NCBI GenBank assembly: GCA_030068145.1
Contig: JAPJBO010000369.1
Location: 62,001 to 126,000, forward strand
Reading direction: 5' to 3'
DNA from: Diplonema papillatum
Lineage: Eukaryota; Euglenozoa; Diplonemea; Diplonemida; Diplonemidae
DNA length: 64,000 bases
How positions within the stretch are numbered: the first letter of the stretch is position 1; each line of letters starts with the position of its first letter. A program made the translations under genes and the position numbers. The notes below the pieces were generated by a model, which saw only the letters and a list, made by a program, of their open reading frames with translations, was not told the DNA's origin and made no database searches. Positions 61,561 to 64,000 of the stretch are shown in pieces.

Positions 61561-62579
61561 TGGCGCGGGAATTCTTCGCTGTACCACCGTGCGCTGGGGG
61601 GTGCTGCCCCCCCAGACCCCCCTCTCTTACAAATCAGCTAACCATTTGTCTGATTCTTATTACCAACACTGAGGTTGGGTTGCGTTGGGCTGGGCTGGCA
61701 TGGTAGTGCTTGCCTCTTGACTACCAATTCTAATTAATTTTGGATCCCACACAGGACCCCGAGGGCGAAACTAAGGACGCGGATCAAAAAAAATTTATAG
61801 TCTGCCCTAAGTACATTTTCAGGGCAAAAAACAAATTTGTTAGGTTTGGTACCTCTAAGGGAATTTTTTGGTACCTCTAAGCACGGATTGGAAACGATAG
61901 TTGTATAAAACGATCATTTTCGAAAGTGAAATATCATCGTTTTTTATCGTTTTCAAAAAACGATCGTTTTTTGCTTCTCAAATTTTCCTGTTGTAATTAT
62001 GAACCAACCAATCTTTGGCGCGTCTATTTCTTGTGCAAAATTGACTTTGGTGGCCAGATTCATTTGCTGTTTCATGGCCTTTCATGTAGGAAAGGGTAGC
62101 CAACATGCTCTTTTTCTCGTCCTTTTCCGCAATCGTGCGCTTTCTAGCCCACTCAAGGATTATCGACATGTATCCTTTCCAACTCAACTCTGAGGCTGGC
62201 GGCGTAGACTGAAGGTTTGCTGCTCATCGAAGTGCTTTTTCTACTTAATTGTGGACTCATCCTCGAACACTAGCTGCAATTGCGCTTCCCAGCTGTGGCT
62301 TCTCCCGCCGGATGCCCTCGGCCGCGCTCCTGTGCTGTGGCGGCTTGTGGCAACTCTTGACCAAGCCAACAAGTTTCTGCTATTTCCAGCTTCTTGTCCA
62401 GCTCGTCCGTTTTGATGTACTTCTTCATGATTCCTGGGGGGGGGGTCGAATACAAGAGGTACCTCTTGTATTCGGCGTGCTGATCCTGCAATTTTCCCGA
62501 AAAAAGAAATAGAAAACAGCACCGCAAACCCGGAACCCGCGGTCTTGGAAGAGACGCACGTAATTTGTGGTCCCGTCTA
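61561..62579. other. Spacer with stem-forming AT sequence
   Basis: 61890-61975 has several inverted AAACGATCGTTTT-like words that would pair strongly. Minus-strand frames between 61978 and 62527 look protein-like in pieces (KKYIKTDELDKKLEIAETCW) but are broken and unrecognised; they could be a decayed transposon gene. Confidence 0.4.
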
Positions 62580-64000
62580 CAGTGCAGGCGGTAATTATGT
62601 CGTTTTTAATTATGTCGGATTTGGTCGGGCGAGAAAAATAAAAACGACATAATTAAAGTCGACAAAATTAACTCCGACAACACATGGTCATGTTTCCAGC
62701 TAAACACATCACCAACCTCCACTCCAGGATAACCCTGAAATCGAGGCCAACACCGGCAAAAAAGAAGAATGGATCGCTTCACCGAACCACCTGACATCAA
62801 AGCTGCAAAGACCCACGCCAACGAAGTGACGAAAGCAACAAAGACCCGTTCAACACTTGCCCCAGATGACATCAAAGCACTCACCGACATGGCACGACAA
62901 ACATCGGCTGCTCAAGCAGCCCGGCGCTGGAACGGCCTCCATCCGGACAACAAGGTGGGTGAACGTGTTGTCCAGCGCTGGAAGAAGTTCTGGGAAGAGC
63001 ACCGCCGCTACTTTCAACCAGAGACACGTGGGCCGAAACACATACTCCTAGCAGAAGAACAACGGATCCTGGGTCGGGTCTTCGACACCATTCGTCGGAC
63101 AGGTGCTCCGATCTCAGCTTACATCTTTGCTTGTGTTGCCCGGGGTGTTGTTGGACGTAGTCGGCCAATGCTGGTTTCACAGGACCGAGTGCTGCTCTTC
63201 AGCGTGTCATGGGCCAAGGCGGAGATGGCACGAATGGGAATCCGCGTTCGCAAGGCCACAACGGACCGCACCGTCTCTGCAAAACAGATCAGGGATGATG
63301 GTGCACTGTTCTACAAAGAACTGTCGCAAACTGACGTGGGCTGTAAAGCCCTCCTGTTCAACATGGACGAATTCTTCGTGCATTTGGACAACAGCAACCA
63401 GCAGTGGACGTGGGAACGCGTTAAAAGAGGTGAGAAGAAAAACATCGCGGTGGCGAGCAACAAGATGGGATTCACCTGCTCTGTCTTGAGCTCCGCCGAC
63501 GGCCAGATTCACCTGATGCAGCTGATCTGGCAAGGAAAGACCACTGCTGTTCATGCCGTTCCAGAAGGCCAGCCTCACGCCAAAATCATGCAGCAACATT
63601 CCGAACGATCCCACTTCCAATGCCAGGCAACGTTCGCGGAATGGTTGAGCGAGTTCAAAATCGTAGTGGCTCGCATCCGCGTCGAACACAGTTTACCAAC
63701 AACACACAAGGCCGTCCTGATCCTCGACGCTGCGACGCAGCATGTTACTGAAGAGGTGGGCTTGGCTTGTGAGAACATCTCAATTGTTCAGATCCCCAAG
63801 AAGCAGACTCACTGCTTTCAGCCGGCCGATATGTTCATCATATCATGCATCAAGCAGAAGGCCAAGAAGGCTTGGGGTGCACACATCGAAGAGCTATTCA
63901 CCACCAGCGACGCAGGTGATGCGACCAAGCAACTGCTCGACGGAAGGCTGAAGGTTCGTCGTGACCGTAAATACCGTTACCTTGCCGAAGCCATCGATAC
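62580..64000 (+). mobile_element. Pogo/Tc1-type element, left part (runs off the window)
   Basis: CAGTGCAGGCGGTAATTATG starts directly after a TA (62578-62579), as expected for TA-targeting elements. The nearby words AATTATGTCGTTTTTAATTA and TAAAAACGACATAATTA form an inverted pair (62592-62657). A transposase ORF starts at 62769. The right end lies beyond the window. Confidence 0.7.
62769..64000 (+). CDS. Pogo-like (DDE_1) transposase, 3' partial
   Basis: 410 codons are open to the window edge. The N-terminal helical DNA-binding part has QTSAAQAARRWNGLHPDNKV and VVQRWKKFWEEHRRYF. The DDE core follows: first Asp in LLFNMDEFFVHLDNSNQQW, second in AVLILDAATQHVTEEVG and third in KKQTHCFQPADMFIISCIKQ, the spacing and QPxD context of pogo/DDE_1 enzymes. 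There is no stop or frame shift, so the element may be recent. ATG at 62769 is the first in frame near the element's left end. Confidence 0.82.
   Translation, partial: MDRFTEPPDIKAAKTHANEVTKATKTRSTLAPDDIKALTDMARQTSAAQAARRWNGLHPDNKVGERVVQRWKKFWEEHRRYFQPETRGPKHILLAEEQRILGRVFDTIRRTGAPISAYIFACVARGVVGRSRPMLVSQDRVLLFSVSWAKAEMARMGIRVRKATTDRTVSAKQIRDDGALFYKELSQTDVGCKALLFNMDEFFVHLDNSNQQWTWERVKRGEKKNIAVASNKMGFTCSVLSSADGQIHLMQLIWQGKTTAVHAVPEGQPHAKIMQQHSERSHFQCQATFAEWLSEFKIVVARIRVEHSLPTTHKAVLILDAATQHVTEEVGLACENISIVQIPKKQTHCFQPADMFIISCIKQKAKKAWGAHIEELFTTSDAGDATKQLLDGRLKVRRDRKYRYLAEAID

Overview
This is nuclear DNA of a microbial eukaryote with a repeat-dense genome. Its genes are GC-rich and split by introns whose donors read GTATGC or close variants. 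An orphan rDNA piece at 25.84-26.20 kb carries the 3' end of 18S rRNA followed by ITS1 and 5.8S. The 18S tail has GCTGTAGG...CCTGCAGC where most eukaryotes have TCCGTAGG...CCTGCGGA. That form is known from Euglenozoa, so I infer a euglenozoan, possibly a diplonemid. The inference rests on one short, diverged rDNA piece.

Host genes, all on the + strand, with exons joined by eye from matching phase and protein-family fit: an unrecognised CxxC protein (0.65-6.46 kb); a 12-helix MFS sugar-type transporter (9.48-11.95 kb, one intron); a membrane-anchored DUF6492-type glycosyltransferase (16.91-18.28 kb) with a broken copy behind it; a mitochondrial-type enoyl-CoA hydratase (21.07-23.10 kb, one intron) with a broken copy in front; a calmodulin-like EF-hand protein (27.57-28.07 kb); and an NSUN2/TRM4 tRNA cytosine-5 methyltransferase in four exons over 19.9 kb (30.92-50.81 kb). 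The last intron of NSUN2 is 14.4 kb and holds a nest of transposons. The genes have unrelated roles and form no pathway.

Mobile DNA: a 664-bp TA-flanked element inside a minisatellite (5.2 kb); a 10.7-kb inverted-repeat element (39.06-49.77 kb) with long inverted arrays of a 41-bp unit and an intact hAT transposon nested in it; a 5'-truncated non-LTR retrotransposon with an intact reverse transcriptase ORF, a (CT)n tail and a 9-bp target duplication (53.66-56.86 kb), plus 3' fragments of the same family at 1.8, 18.3 and 20.1 kb; a MULE-like element (57.42-60.62 kb) that carries 28S rRNA fragments, one of them amplified into a 47-bp tandem array; and the left part of a pogo/Tc1-like element running off the right edge (62.58 kb onward). 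Several dispersed short repeat families lie in introns and spacers.

Two themes recur. Truncated copies of exons sit next to the real exons of at least five genes. Introns have grown by local tandem amplification or by nested insertion: intron 2 of the first gene is largely a 31-bp array whose unit begins with that intron's own donor sequence.
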